From assembly GCA_041658185.1 (NCBI GenBank), contig JBBAAR010000005.1:1-64000 (forward strand): a stretch of DNA of 64,000 bases, given 5' to 3'. Source of the stretch: UBA8919 sp041658185. Lineage in GTDB: Bacteria; Elusimicrobiota; UBA8919. A model generated the notes under the pieces. The model saw only the letters and a list, made by a program, of their open reading frames with translations. It did no database searches and was not told where the DNA came from. Position numbers and translations under genes: made by a program. Positions 8,056 to 16,774 of this stretch are shown piece after piece; positions within the stretch are counted from its first letter, which is position 1, and each line of letters starts with the position of its first letter.

Positions 8056-9086
8056 AAATAATCGTGAAAAGTGAAGGGGGAAGAGTGAAGGGATACTGGC
8101 AATTTATATTGCTTGGTTTTTTACTTTACACTTTACACTTCACGCTTCACACTTCACGGCTCTATTCAGCAACGCCGACGGCAGAGTTTTTACGGATAAA
8201 TCCTTCCGCCTCTGCATCTTCTATGGGTGGGGCATATGTCGGGTATAGCGGCAAAATTGACTCAATTTATTCCAACCCGTCGGGCCTGGCAACAATAAAA
8301 TCGCCTCAACTTTCAACAACATACATCTCATATATCCAGGATGTAAAAACCGCCGCTTTATCATATGCTAAACCTGTAGGTTCTAATGTATTCGGAATTT
8401 CAGTGTTGTATTTTGGACTTGCCGGTTTGGAAGTATATGATAAAGGCGGAATAAAACAGGACAAGACCGCTTCAGCCAATAATTTCTTGGTTGGTTTTTC
8501 CTGGGCTAAAATGACGACTCTTTTGAGTCGTGATGACCTTGAATCAGGAATTTCTTTAAAAGGTATAAATCAAAAATATGATGATGCATCAAGCAACGGT
8601 GTATGTATTGACGCCGGTGTGATTTATAAATTAGATAAATTTTCATCAGGGATTTCGTTGCAAAATTTTGGTCCTGAAATAGATAACCGGAAACTACCGT
8701 CAACTATCCGGGCAGGCACAGTTTATAGATTTCCGCAAATCCCGGTCAATTTATCACTTGAAGTTGAAAAACCGATTTATTCAAACTTAAAATTCAAAAC
8801 CGGTGCGGAGTATGAAATAACATCATCGGTAAATTTAAGAAGCGGATATGAATATATCAGGGAAACCGGCGCTCTTTCCGGTATAAGTTTCGGACTGGGT
8901 TTAAAGACCTTGTGGCAGCAGGAAAATTATACCGGTGAGGAATTCCGCCCTTTATTAGAATATAATGAAGATTTGAAGAAAGAGCAGGGACGAAGTAGGA
9001 AAATAGGTGTTTTGCTGGACTATGCATTTTCATATTTCGGTGACTTAGGCAATATCCACAAAGTATCTTTTGGTTTGGAATTTTAG
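8052..9086 (+). CDS. PorV/PorQ-like outer-membrane beta-barrel protein
   Basis: A 344-residue predicted outer-membrane barrel. After the signal peptide comes the family hallmark FLRINPSASASSMGGAYVG and then the S-N-P-S-G-L-A motif; alternating amphipathic strands follow and the chain ends in aromatic Phe (FGLEF), as barrels do. PorV/PorQ proteins (UPF0164) shuttle or anchor type 9 secretion cargo, and the preceding gene encodes a protein with a matching C-terminal domain. Its start overlaps that gene's stop (ATGA). The first 40 residues, including the signal peptide, are encoded by a large word-repeat hairpin. Confidence 0.8.
   Translation: MKIIVKSEGGRVKGYWQFILLGFLLYTLHFTLHTSRLYSATPTAEFLRINPSASASSMGGAYVGYSGKIDSIYSNPSGLATIKSPQLSTTYISYIQDVKTAALSYAKPVGSNVFGISVLYFGLAGLEVYDKGGIKQDKTASANNFLVGFSWAKMTTLLSRDDLESGISLKGINQKYDDASSNGVCIDAGVIYKLDKFSSGISLQNFGPEIDNRKLPSTIRAGTVYRFPQIPVNLSLEVEKPIYSNLKFKTGAEYEITSSVNLRSGYEYIRETGALSGISFGLGLKTLWQQENYTGEEFRPLLEYNEDLKKEQGRSRKIGVLLDYAFSYFGDLGNIHKVSFGLEF
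8063..8158 (+). repeat. Word-repeat hairpin spanning the PorV-like signal peptide
   Basis: The left arm has GTGAAAAGTGAAGG and GAGTGAAGGG; the right arm has TTTACACTTTACACTTCACG and CTTCACACTTCACGG. Both arms and the loop are translated. The hydrophobic signal-peptide core (LLYTLHFTLHTS) is read from the right arm. A near-copy lies in non-coding DNA at 21208-21287. Confidence 0.85.
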
Positions 9087-9094
9087 GAGAAATG

Positions 9095-9937
9095 ATGATA
9101 AACGCGGAACAGACACGAAACAAGACACGGAACAGACACGGAACGAGGATCTGGTTTTTGTTTTTACTATTTACTATTTTCTATTCTCTATTCTCTATTC
9201 TCTGCCTTCACGCTGAACAGGAGATGGTAGAGGTTTCGGTTGAAGTTACCGAGATAAACAACGACAAAGCAAGCGAACTCGGTATAAAATGGTTTGACAC
9301 AATTAATACGAGCGAGGTTTCGTGGAAGGACCCGTCAGGTTTAAGGGTGATTCCCGATGAGACAGGAAATGTCCGCTCGCCGGTTAACGCCATACCGGAA
9401 GTTCCGTCAATCATCAAAGTCGGCGATTGGGTAAGGTACTCTGCATTGACTGCTGACCTGAAATTTCTTATTAAAAAAGGAGCCGCTCAGATTCTCTCAA
9501 AACCGAAAATTGTAACAAAATCCGGGACCACAGCAAAATTTCTTATCGGCGGCTCGTTTCCCGTTGTAGCAGCCGGTGTCTCCGGAGGCTCGGTTGAATG
9601 GAAAGAATACGGGATAAAAACTGAAGTTTTGCCTAAAATTTTACCGGATAGAAGCATAGACCTTGTTTTAACGACTGAGGTGAGCCGTCTTGACTGGGCG
9701 AATAAGGTTCAGGGGTATCCCGCAATTTTGACAAGGACTGCGACATCAAATGTGAAGATAAAAAGTGAGCAGACGATCGCTTTGGCGGGCATGATTGAGA
9801 CAAAAAAAGAGGACACAATAGTAGGCGTTCCTATACTTATGGACATACCTGTTTTGGGCTATCTGTTTTCAAAAAAGGATAAAACCGAAACAAAAACAAC
9901 CGTTCTGATTTTTGTCACGCCGAAAATACTTGAATAA
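9095..9937 (+). CDS. cpaC: Short secretin (type II/Tad family), CpaC/RcpA-like
   Basis: About 280 residues, much shorter than typical secretins (450-700), keeping mainly the membrane-forming module. Visible are VEVSVEVTEINNDKASELGIKW, the long amphipathic region, SKPKIVTKSGTTAKFLIGG, the turn-rich VPVLGYLFSKK-type segment (here DIPVLGYLFSKKDKTE) and the terminal LIFVTPKILE. No N-terminal BON or N0 domain is seen. The signal peptide is encoded by word repeats. The GGAG ribosome site overlaps the upstream stop and favours ATG 9095 over 9092. It is followed by a CpaF ATPase, which places it in a Tad/Flp pilus. The reduced length is notable. Confidence 0.82.
   Translation: MINAEQTRNKTRNRHGTRIWFLFLLFTIFYSLFSILCLHAEQEMVEVSVEVTEINNDKASELGIKWFDTINTSEVSWKDPSGLRVIPDETGNVRSPVNAIPEVPSIIKVGDWVRYSALTADLKFLIKKGAAQILSKPKIVTKSGTTAKFLIGGSFPVVAAGVSGGSVEWKEYGIKTEVLPKILPDRSIDLVLTTEVSRLDWANKVQGYPAILTRTATSNVKIKSEQTIALAGMIETKKEDTIVGVPILMDIPVLGYLFSKKDKTETKTTVLIFVTPKILE
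9104..9203 (+). repeat. Two word-repeat blocks at the 5' end of the secretin gene
   Basis: GACACGGAACA words (9104-9145) encode a polar N-terminal stretch. They are followed by TTTACTATTTACTATT and CTATTCTCTATTCTCTATTC words (9161-9203), which encode the signal-peptide core. The first vocabulary recurs at 21406-21508 and 59672-59762. Confidence 0.8.
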
Positions 9938-9950
9938 CGAAACGATAAAT

Positions 9951-11012
9951 ATGCAAAACTTTGGACCGATAGACGAATTTTTACAGGACGAGACCGTTAC
10001 TGAAATAATGGTCAACGGTATTTCTCAGATTTACATTGAAAAAGAAGGTAAATTACAACTTACGGAAAAAAGATTTACCGACGAAAAAGAACTGCAAAAT
10101 GTAATGGATGCAATAGTAAAACCGCTCGGCAGGAGGATAGATACCGAAACACCTTATGTTGATGCCCGCCTGTTTGACGGCTCCCGCGTAAATATAATAA
10201 TCCCGCCTTTGTCTTTGGTCGGTCCGATGATTACAATAAGGAAGTTTTCAAAAAAACGTCTTATCGGCGCCGACCTGTTGTCTTTCGGCAGTTGCAATGA
10301 AAATATGCTGAAGTTCATTGAACTGTGTGTGCTATCAAAAAAAAACATAATTATTTCCGGCGGTACAGGTACCGGTAAAACGACTTTGCTTAACATTGTT
10401 TCTTCGTTTATTCCGTCTGCTGAAAGGATAATTACTATTGAAGATGCTGCGGAATTACGTCTTAATCAGGAGCATGTAGGACGGTTGGAATCAAGACCGC
10501 CGGATATTGAAGGGAAAGGGCAGGTGACGATAAGGCAACTCGTCATAAATAGTTTGCGGATGCGGCCCGACAGAATTATCGTAGGCGAATGTCGCGGCGG
10601 CGAGGCGCTGGATATGCTTCAGGCGATGAACACAGGGCACGACGGCTCATTAACAACCGTTCACTCAAACAGCCCGCGGGATTGCCTGAAACGGCTTGAT
10701 GTTATGGTTTTGATGGCAGGGCTTGATTTGCCTATGAGAGCAATCAGAGAGCAGGTCTCATCCGCAATAAACTTAATAATTCAGGTTTCCCGGTTTTCCG
10801 ACGGTTCCAGAAAAATTACCGACATTTCACAGATTACCGGAATGGAGGGGGACATTATTACCCTTTCCCCGATTTTTGAGTTTAAGCAGACAGGTATTGA
10901 TAAAATAACAGGCAAAGTTCTCGGCGAGTTCAAAGCCACGGGTACAATCCCCACATTTCTTGAAGAACTGAAAACGAAAGATATAAAGTTTGATATGCGA
11001 ATTTTTGAATGA
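9951..11012 (+). CDS. cpaF: CpaF/TadA-family pilus assembly ATPase
   Basis: A 353-residue secretion ATPase of the GspE/PilT superfamily that powers Tad pilus assembly at the inner membrane. The N-terminal module has FLQDETVTEIMVNG and DARLFDGSRVNIIIPP. The Walker A loop is G137GTGTGKT144, followed by the Asp box TIEDAAEL, the Walker B region DRIIVGECRGGEALDMLQ and the His box NTGHDGSLTTVHSNS. An upstream ATG (9912) inside the secretin gene would add 13 residues without homology, so 9951 is used. A second CpaF module occurs in the fusion gene at 21513-23627, so the locus has two assembly ATPases. Confidence 0.92.
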   Translation: MQNFGPIDEFLQDETVTEIMVNGISQIYIEKEGKLQLTEKRFTDEKELQNVMDAIVKPLGRRIDTETPYVDARLFDGSRVNIIIPPLSLVGPMITIRKFSKKRLIGADLLSFGSCNENMLKFIELCVLSKKNIIISGGTGTGKTTLLNIVSSFIPSAERIITIEDAAELRLNQEHVGRLESRPPDIEGKGQVTIRQLVINSLRMRPDRIIVGECRGGEALDMLQAMNTGHDGSLTTVHSNSPRDCLKRLDVMVLMAGLDLPMRAIREQVSSAINLIIQVSRFSDGSRKITDISQITGMEGDIITLSPIFEFKQTGIDKITGKVLGEFKATGTIPTFLEELKTKDIKFDMRIFE

Positions 11013-11758
11013 AAAAATTCCTTCCCACTTTTTTAACCTTTAGATTATTTTTTATCTTTTTAATTTTAACCTTAAACCTTATACCTTTAACCTTTCTATC
11101 CGCTTTTCCTATTATTTCCGAAGACGATTTTCTTGTTGAAAAAAACAAATGGGAGGTTAACCAGTATTTTTACGGCACAAAATATAAAGATAAAAAGTCA
11201 TATTGGGGCGAATCCTGGACCGATTTCAGATACGGGATTTTGAAAGATATATTCAATCTTGGATTTGTTCTGCCTTTTGATTATTGGAAAGAAGAAAGCG
11301 AAAAAGAGTCCGGTTTAAGCGATATAAGGTTATTCGGGAAAACAAAGATAAATAAGAGTTTTTCAGCGCTTTTAGGACTGAAATTTGCGACGGGCGACGA
11401 AGAAAAATCGCTGGGCAGCGGGGATAACGAGCCGTTTGTTTCTTTTATCTATAAAAAATCGGCAAACCCGTTAGATTTGTTTTTATCGGCAGGTGTCCAG
11501 TTTTCAAAAAATATATTTTTTAATTACAACCTTGCAATTGACTGGAACTTAAATAATAAAACCGCTATTGTCTGCGAATTTATCGGTGAAACCCAAAATT
11601 CAGAATATACTCAAATATCGGTCGCTCCCGGGACAACATATAGTTTAATTGAAGACCATTTTTATGCTCTTACCGCATTTCAATTCCCGTTTTACAGTTC
11701 CGGCAATGTTGGAAAATTCCTTTTTATGCCGTATGTCGGTTTCGTCTATGATTATTAA
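11009..11758 (+). CDS. Predicted outer-membrane beta-barrel (transporter-like)
   Basis: A 249-residue exported protein beginning in the stop of cpaF (ATGA). The signal peptide, largely encoded by TTTAACC-type words, ends near LSAFP. The mature part is rich in amphipathic strands with regular aromatic residues (WEVNQYFYGTKY, DIRLFGKTKINKSF, SALLGLKFATG, YALTAFQFPFY) and ends PYVGFVYDY, typical of an outer-membrane barrel. It resembles proteins annotated as outer-membrane transporters of the phenol-degradation MetA-like family; that assignment is weak. Adjacent to Tad genes, but a pilus role is not shown. Confidence 0.6.
   Translation: MKKFLPTFLTFRLFFIFLILTLNLIPLTFLSAFPIISEDDFLVEKNKWEVNQYFYGTKYKDKKSYWGESWTDFRYGILKDIFNLGFVLPFDYWKEESEKESGLSDIRLFGKTKINKSFSALLGLKFATGDEEKSLGSGDNEPFVSFIYKKSANPLDLFLSAGVQFSKNIFFNYNLAIDWNLNNKTAIVCEFIGETQNSEYTQISVAPGTTYSLIEDHFYALTAFQFPFYSSGNVGKFLFMPYVGFVYDY
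11028..11098 (+). repeat. Word repeat encoding a signal peptide (TTTAACC type)
   Basis: Degenerate tandem words TTTTTTAACCTTTAGATT, TTTTAACCTTAAACC and TATACCTTTAACC run through the codons for the hydrophobic core of the barrel protein's signal peptide. A sparser relative (TTTTAACTTTTAAC) encodes the signal peptide at 6280-6318. Confidence 0.65.
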
Positions 11759-11778
11759 AAACGGCTACAATTTTTTAT

Positions 11779-12516
11779 ATGATAAAAGTAAATTGTCTAA
11801 CAAAAATCATTGGAAATAAAACAATCCTTCACGACATAAATCTTGATGTGAAAAAAGGAGAAATTTTTGGTTTTCTTGGTCCAAACATGGCTGGAAAAAC
11901 AACAACAATGAAAATATTAGCCGGAGTTTCAGCACCAACTTCAGGCGAGATTTTTATATTAGGACACAAAATGCCTGACGAAAGAACCAAGATAATACCA
12001 CGTCTCGCTTTTATCCCCGACCAGCCTCTACTATATGAAAAACTTACAGGCAGGGAATATCTTAATTTTATCTACTCAATATTTAAATTATCCGAGAACA
12101 ATAGAGATACAGAAATTGATTATATGCTTGAAAAATTTGACCTGTATGAACAAGCAGATGAATTAATAGAAAATTATTCACAGGGTATGAAACAAAAACT
12201 ATCTTTTGCTGCTGCGTTTATTCGTAAACCGGAAATACTGCTAATTGATGAACCGATGACAGGACTTGATCCAAAATCCAGTAAAATGATACAAGATATG
12301 CTTATAAAGTTTGCTAATAATGGCGGTGTAGTATTTCTTTCAACACATATGCTGGATATTGCTGAAAATATTTGTAATAAGATTACCGTAATAGATAAAG
12401 GCAGAACTATTGCTCACGGCGCAATTAATGAACTCAGAAATATTATGAAAATTGACTCTGGAAAACTTATTGATATATTTCTTGCAGTAACGGAAAAAAA
12501 TGAAACAATTCCTTAG
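11779..12516 (+). CDS. ABC transporter ATP-binding protein
   Basis: A 245-residue nucleotide-binding subunit of an ABC transporter of the exporter/CcmA-NatA type. The Walker A region reads GPNMAGKTTT, with Met where most members have Gly (GPNGAGKTT). The Q-loop precedes a YSQGMKQKL signature; Walker B is ILLIDEPMTGLDP and the H-loop is STHML. The ATP gate looks intact otherwise. Translation runs directly into the permease gene (17-bp overlap). Both genes are visibly more A+T-rich than the Tad genes around them. The substrate is unknown. Confidence 0.9.
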   Translation: MIKVNCLTKIIGNKTILHDINLDVKKGEIFGFLGPNMAGKTTTMKILAGVSAPTSGEIFILGHKMPDERTKIIPRLAFIPDQPLLYEKLTGREYLNFIYSIFKLSENNRDTEIDYMLEKFDLYEQADELIENYSQGMKQKLSFAAAFIRKPEILLIDEPMTGLDPKSSKMIQDMLIKFANNGGVVFLSTHMLDIAENICNKITVIDKGRTIAHGAINELRNIMKIDSGKLIDIFLAVTEKNETIP

Positions 12517-14209
12517 CATTTTTAACCTTAAATTTGCAATTCTTAAAAACAGATTTATACATTCAACCAAAACCAATATTATAAAATTTTCAATTCTTCT
12601 TTTATTTATTGGAATTTACTGCACCAGTGGGCAATATTTTGTTCTCATCTTTATTGAAAAATTAAAAGACATACCGGTATTGAAAGAATTATACATATCC
12701 AAACTATTTATATCCGAGATGTTTTTATTACTCTTATCAATATTTATGCCATTTCTTATCTTTGGCGGTTTGGTATCCTTTATCCCGACATTCTTAAATA
12801 AAAAAGAACTGACATTTAATCTGATAAACAATTATTCTTTATTACCCGTTTTCATTTATAACTATTTTGAAATAATATTTAAAAACTGGGCATTTATACT
12901 TATATCAACTGCGCCCGTGTGGATAGCATATGGAAAACTCTTTAATACATCATATCTTTACTTTATTTTAACACCAATAATCATGTTAATGTATTCAATA
13001 ACACTTGTTTCAATCGGTACTTTTATAGCGTTTGCATTAATGACACTCTCGCCAAAATTGAAAATTAAGATAGTAATTAATCTGGCAAGTGTAGTTTTTA
13101 TACTCTTTATGATATATTACATAACAATTTCTCATCCCGTAAATCTCATAGGAAATAATTTTGTAAATGAATTGTTAAATTATACCCAACAATTAAAAAC
13201 ATCTAACCTATCGCTAAAAATTCCTGAGATTACCAATTCAATACTTACAGGATTTGTTTATAAAAAGAACAGCATATTTTTTAACAATATATTAAAACTT
13301 TTGTTGTCTAATGGAATGGTTTTTGTTATTACAATTACTTTTTGTTATTATATATTCAAGAAGAAAATTCTTTTGATAATGGATGAAACAGGTTCTAATA
13401 TTTTCGATTTAATAAAACCTTCTTATGAAATTAAATCGCAAATATCTAAAAACCTTATAAAAAAATATCCTTTAGTATATAAGGAAGTGATATACATAAT
13501 CCGGGATTCAACTCTGTTGCCGCAAATACTGCTAATAATTATTTTATCTATAGCTTTTATTATCTATACAACAAAGTTTAAAAATGTAGATACCGGGACA
13601 TCCCTTTTCTATTTCACATTGAGTTATCCTACACTTGTATTTCTTCTTGTAATGTTTGCCGGCAGGTTGGTATTCCCGTCAGTAAGCACGGAAGGCAAAA
13701 ATATCTGGACGATAAAATTATCGCCTGTCGGTATAAAAAAATTTATTTATACAAAAATTTTGATTTTTTTTATATTTCAACTATTATTTTCAATAATTTT
13801 TTTATTGATTATACATTTAATGTACGGTTATGCTTCATATATTCAGGTTATACTTAATTTTTCAATCATTATTTCTCTTGGTATAACTGTGATAGGTATT
13901 GTTTTAGGAACAATACTTGTTGATTTTTATGAGAGTGATCCTTGGAAAATTGCAACCGGGCTGGGTGGAGTATTGTTTTTTATTGTCAGTTTTTCATTTT
14001 CATTTTTTCCGATACTTATGGCTATTCGTTATTATATGCCTATTCTTTATTACGATTATGCAAAGCGTGGGATAAATACAAATATAATTAAATTTTCATA
14101 TATATACTATCCGATGTTTGACCTTTTATTTATTCTTCCGATAATTCTTATAGTTACAAATTATTTGATAAATAAAGTCACAAAGAGATTGGAAATAATA
14201 GAAATTTAA
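12500..14209 (+). CDS. ABC transporter permease, multi-spanning
   Basis: A 569-residue polytopic membrane protein with about 12 hydrophobic segments in two groups separated by a hydrophilic stretch (about residues 290-340), consistent with an ABC-2 type fused permease. No enzymatic motif is visible. It starts 17 bp inside the ATPase gene, so the two products almost certainly form one transporter. The base composition is strongly A+T-rich compared with the pilus genes on both sides, suggesting separate ancestry. It lies between Tad genes and a diguanylate cyclase; the substrate cannot be deduced. Confidence 0.8.
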   Translation: MKQFLSIFNLKFAILKNRFIHSTKTNIIKFSILLLFIGIYCTSGQYFVLIFIEKLKDIPVLKELYISKLFISEMFLLLLSIFMPFLIFGGLVSFIPTFLNKKELTFNLINNYSLLPVFIYNYFEIIFKNWAFILISTAPVWIAYGKLFNTSYLYFILTPIIMLMYSITLVSIGTFIAFALMTLSPKLKIKIVINLASVVFILFMIYYITISHPVNLIGNNFVNELLNYTQQLKTSNLSLKIPEITNSILTGFVYKKNSIFFNNILKLLLSNGMVFVITITFCYYIFKKKILLIMDETGSNIFDLIKPSYEIKSQISKNLIKKYPLVYKEVIYIIRDSTLLPQILLIIILSIAFIIYTTKFKNVDTGTSLFYFTLSYPTLVFLLVMFAGRLVFPSVSTEGKNIWTIKLSPVGIKKFIYTKILIFFIFQLLFSIIFLLIIHLMYGYASYIQVILNFSIIISLGITVIGIVLGTILVDFYESDPWKIATGLGGVLFFIVSFSFSFFPILMAIRYYMPILYYDYAKRGINTNIIKFSYIYYPMFDLLFILPIILIVTNYLINKVTKRLEIIEI

Positions 14210-14223
14210 ATGGCGATAAAAAC

Positions 14224-16026
14224 ATGAAACTAAAAACCAAATTTTTTTTAACTTTTTTCATCGTCACATTTTTGATTTCACTCGTAATATCCTATATTTT
14301 TTATTTGGATACAACCGGAACAAAATTTGAAGAACTGCGCAGCGAAATTACATCCGTTGCCGCATCTTGCGCACTTTTTGTTGATGAGCAAAAACATTCC
14401 CGGCTTCAAACCAAAGAAGACATTTCAAGACCGGAATACATAGAAATAAGAGACCGACTAAGACAATTCCAGAAAAACTTTCCAAGAGTCCGGTATGTTT
14501 ACACTATGTCAAAAACGGAAAAACCGGATATATGGAAATTTGTAGTTGATGCAACGGAACCCCGCGACGACGACGGCGACGGAAAAATTTCGGAACTTGA
14601 GGATACAACACCTATCGGCGAAGAATATGACATTTCAAAATATCCCGAGATGCAAAAAGCGTTTGAAAATCCTATTGCCAATAAAAAACTTGAATGGGAC
14701 AAATGGGGGTGCTGGCTTTCCGGATTTTCTCCGATTTATAATTCAAAGGGTGTTGCAACGGCAATTGTGGGGCTTGATGTTTCGGCGGAAACTATCGCAC
14801 TGGAAAAAGAGAAACTCAAAAAAAGAATTTTTATAATATTCGGGTTTTCAATAATTGTTTCTTTCATTTTCTCGTTTTTCTTAGCAAATTCACTGACAAA
14901 ACCGCTCCTAAAAGTAATAAAAATAACAAAACTAATTTCACAGGGCAAATATGAAAATTTTATACAAGAAAAAAGAAATAATGAAATAGGCGATTTAATA
15001 TCGTCGGTTAACGAGATGGCAAAGAATATCAAAAGTACAGTTGATAAACTTAAAACGCTTTCCAGGACCTCGGAAATTCTAACATTAACGTTAGATATGG
15101 ACGAGGCATTAAAACTTTCCATAAATTTGGCAATAGAGATATTAGGTTGTTCTAAAGGCATAGTGCTATTTTTGGACAAAATGGATGAAAAACTCTCGCT
15201 CGGAATAGCCAGCGGATTTAAGACGGTAAAAGTCATTGAGGACGAACTTTTTGTTGAATTTGACAAATTTTCGCTGAGAGTTGATAAAAATTCCGTTGAT
15301 TTTATGAAAGCAAAACCTAAAATTTACACCGTAGGCGAACTCCAAAAAATACCGGAACTTTCTCAGCAATTGGAATGGCTCAAAAAAACGCAGACGACCA
15401 ACATTGCGCTTTTAATGGTAAAACAGACGCTGCGGGGCTTCGTCTTATTTGACGGCGAAATAAAAGATGAAGGATTTGCAAAAACGCTTTTCAACCAGAT
15501 ATCTATGACTCTGGAAAATGCGCGGCTCTATCACGAAGCAGTAGTGGACGGGCTCACTGAACTTTATGTGAAAAGATATTTTGAGATTCAACTTGATTTG
15601 GAAATAAGGCGTGCACAGCGGTTTAATAAGTCCTTTTCGCTTCTGATGTTTGACATTGATTTTTTCAAAAAATTCAACGACACTTACGGTCATCAAGCCG
15701 GCGATTTCGTATTGAAAGAGGTTTCAAAAACAATAAAACTTTTAACAAGAACAACGGATATTGTAGCGAGGTACGGCGGCGAAGAAATAACAGCAATTCT
15801 TCCTGAAACGGATATAAAAGGCGGACAGATAATCGCGGAAAAAATCCGTTCAAAAATAGAGGAACATCAGTTTAACTGGCAGGATAAAATTCTAAAAGTT
15901 ACCGTAAGCATCGGTGCCGCCGGGTGGTCTAACGAAAAACCGCTTAATGCCGATGCACTTGTATCAGAAGCAGATGTGGCGCTTTATAAAGCAAAAACTG
16001 CCGGTCGCAACAAGGTCTGCACATAA
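14224..16026 (+). CDS. Membrane diguanylate cyclase (sensor-HAMP-GAF-GGDEF)
   Basis: A 600-residue c-di-GMP synthase. A helix at about residues 7-27 and another at about 198-220 bracket an extracytoplasmic sensor; HAMP (about 220-275), a GAF-like region (about 285-435) and a GGDEF domain follow. The active loop is G518GEEI522, with Ile at the last position instead of the usual Phe, preceded by FDIDFFKKFNDTYGHQAGD. An allosteric I-site Arg509-x-x-Asp512 lies five residues before it, so product inhibition is expected. It stands just before the Flp pilin genes, so it may couple a signal to pilus or surface behaviour through c-di-GMP. Confidence 0.9.
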   Translation: MKLKTKFFLTFFIVTFLISLVISYIFYLDTTGTKFEELRSEITSVAASCALFVDEQKHSRLQTKEDISRPEYIEIRDRLRQFQKNFPRVRYVYTMSKTEKPDIWKFVVDATEPRDDDGDGKISELEDTTPIGEEYDISKYPEMQKAFENPIANKKLEWDKWGCWLSGFSPIYNSKGVATAIVGLDVSAETIALEKEKLKKRIFIIFGFSIIVSFIFSFFLANSLTKPLLKVIKITKLISQGKYENFIQEKRNNEIGDLISSVNEMAKNIKSTVDKLKTLSRTSEILTLTLDMDEALKLSINLAIEILGCSKGIVLFLDKMDEKLSLGIASGFKTVKVIEDELFVEFDKFSLRVDKNSVDFMKAKPKIYTVGELQKIPELSQQLEWLKKTQTTNIALLMVKQTLRGFVLFDGEIKDEGFAKTLFNQISMTLENARLYHEAVVDGLTELYVKRYFEIQLDLEIRRAQRFNKSFSLLMFDIDFFKKFNDTYGHQAGDFVLKEVSKTIKLLTRTTDIVARYGGEEITAILPETDIKGGQIIAEKIRSKIEEHQFNWQDKILKVTVSIGAAGWSNEKPLNADALVSEADVALYKAKTAGRNKVCT

Positions 16027-16031
16027 TCTAA

Positions 16032-16078
16032 AATAATTTTGGAATATTTTTTAAGCAAAAGGACTCTAAATAAATGGA
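16032..16078 (+). repeat. Leader segment duplicated upstream of two pilin genes
   Basis: The stretch holding TTGGAATATTTTT and GACTCTAAATAAAT is repeated at 19870-19906 ahead of the third pilin copy. It shows that upstream DNA was duplicated with the gene and may contain the pilin promoter. No clear -35/-10 pair is visible. Confidence 0.6.
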
Positions 16079-16089
16079 GGAGAGGGAAA

Positions 16090-16170
16090 GTTGAGAGTTG
16101 AGAGTGTAGAGTTTAGAGATGTTATATGGTTTTTTCAACTCTAAACTAAGTTCTCTAAACTCTAAACTGA
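16090..16170. repeat. Word-repeat hairpin (GTTGAGA / CTCTAAA)
   Basis: The left arm GTTGAGAGTTGAGAGTG and TAGAGTTTAGAG faces right-arm words CAACTCTAAACTAAG and CTCTAAACTCTAAACTG. The loop is about 15 bases. It is wholly non-coding, between the diguanylate cyclase and the first pilin. The right-arm word reappears in frame inside fmt at 56108-56134. Confidence 0.85.
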
Positions 16171-16189
16171 AAAACAGGGGGTGAGTAAA

Positions 16190-16369
16190 ATGTTAAAAAG
16201 ATTTTTGAACGATGAGAGCGGGCAGGGAATGACTGAGTATATTCTTATCATCGCACTAATTGCGGTTATTTGTATCGTTGCAATCCGTCTTTTCGGTTCG
16301 CAGATTAAGGACTTGATTGTCCGTTCAACCAGAAAAATTAAGGACGAGACGCAGGGTTTTGCCGACTAA
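16190..16369 (+). CDS. flp: Flp/Tad major pilin, copy 1
   Basis: A 59-residue Flp-family prepilin. The short polar leader MLKRFLNDESGQGMTEY contains the Gly-x4-Glu-Tyr type processing signature, followed by a single hydrophobic helix (ILIIALIAVICIVAIRLFG) and a short basic tail. After cleavage by a prepilin peptidase the helix packs into the pilus fibre. ATG 16190 is preceded by AGGGGGTGAG; a GTG nine bases upstream is within that ribosome site. Two nearly identical copies follow at 16460 and 19941. Confidence 0.92.
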   Translation: MLKRFLNDESGQGMTEYILIIALIAVICIVAIRLFGSQIKDLIVRSTRKIKDETQGFAD

Positions 16370-16380
16370 TTGAAAGAGGC

Positions 16381-16440
16381 AGGATTAAGGATTAAGTGGT
16401 AAGGATTAAGAGATGAAAAACTTAATCCTTAATCCTGAAT
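16381..16440. repeat. Word-repeat hairpin (GGATTAA / TTAATCC)
   Basis: The left arm contains three GGATTAAG words and the right arm ACTTAATCCTTAATCCTG, with a loop of about ten bases. It lies exactly between pilin copies 1 and 2. Confidence 0.85.
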
Positions 16441-16459
16441 AATGAGGGGGTGAGATAAA

Positions 16460-16639
16460 ATGTTAAAGCAATTTTTGAACGATGAGAGCGGTCAGGGAAT
16501 GACTGAATATATTCTGATAATCGCGCTCATAGCGGTTATCTGTATCGTTGCAATCCGGCTTTTCGGTAGCCAGATTAAGGACTTAATTGTTCGTTCAACC
16601 AGAAAGATTAAGGATGAGACACAGGGCTTTTCCGACTAA
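16460..16639 (+). CDS. flp: Flp/Tad major pilin, copy 2
   Basis: A 59-residue prepilin differing from copy 1 only at position 4 (Gln for Arg) and near the end (FSD for FAD). The same G-x4-E-Y leader, hydrophobic helix and basic tail are present, with a GGGGGTGAG ribosome site. Synonymous differences are scattered through the copy, so the duplication is not brand new but the protein is held constant. It is followed by a gap containing the promoter for the next gene. Confidence 0.92.
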   Translation: MLKQFLNDESGQGMTEYILIIALIAVICIVAIRLFGSQIKDLIVRSTRKIKDETQGFSD

Positions 16640-16673
16640 TGTTAGATAATTAAAGTGGTTTAAAAGAAAGTAC

Positions 16674-16702
16674 TTGACAAAATTCACATTTTATGTTATA
16701 AT
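16674..16702 (+). promoter_or_regulatory. Sigma-70-type promoter (perfect consensus)
   Basis: TTGACA at 16674-16679 and TATAAT at 16697-16702, 17-bp spacer. It would start transcription near 16709, ahead of the zinc-finger membrane protein at 16775 and the TadE/TadG-like genes. Confidence 0.85.
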
Positions 16703-16774
16703 AGTAGTGGAAATGGGTTAAATAAAAAAAACCCTGTTAATCCCGTCAAAAATTTCTAAATAGAGGTATCTACG

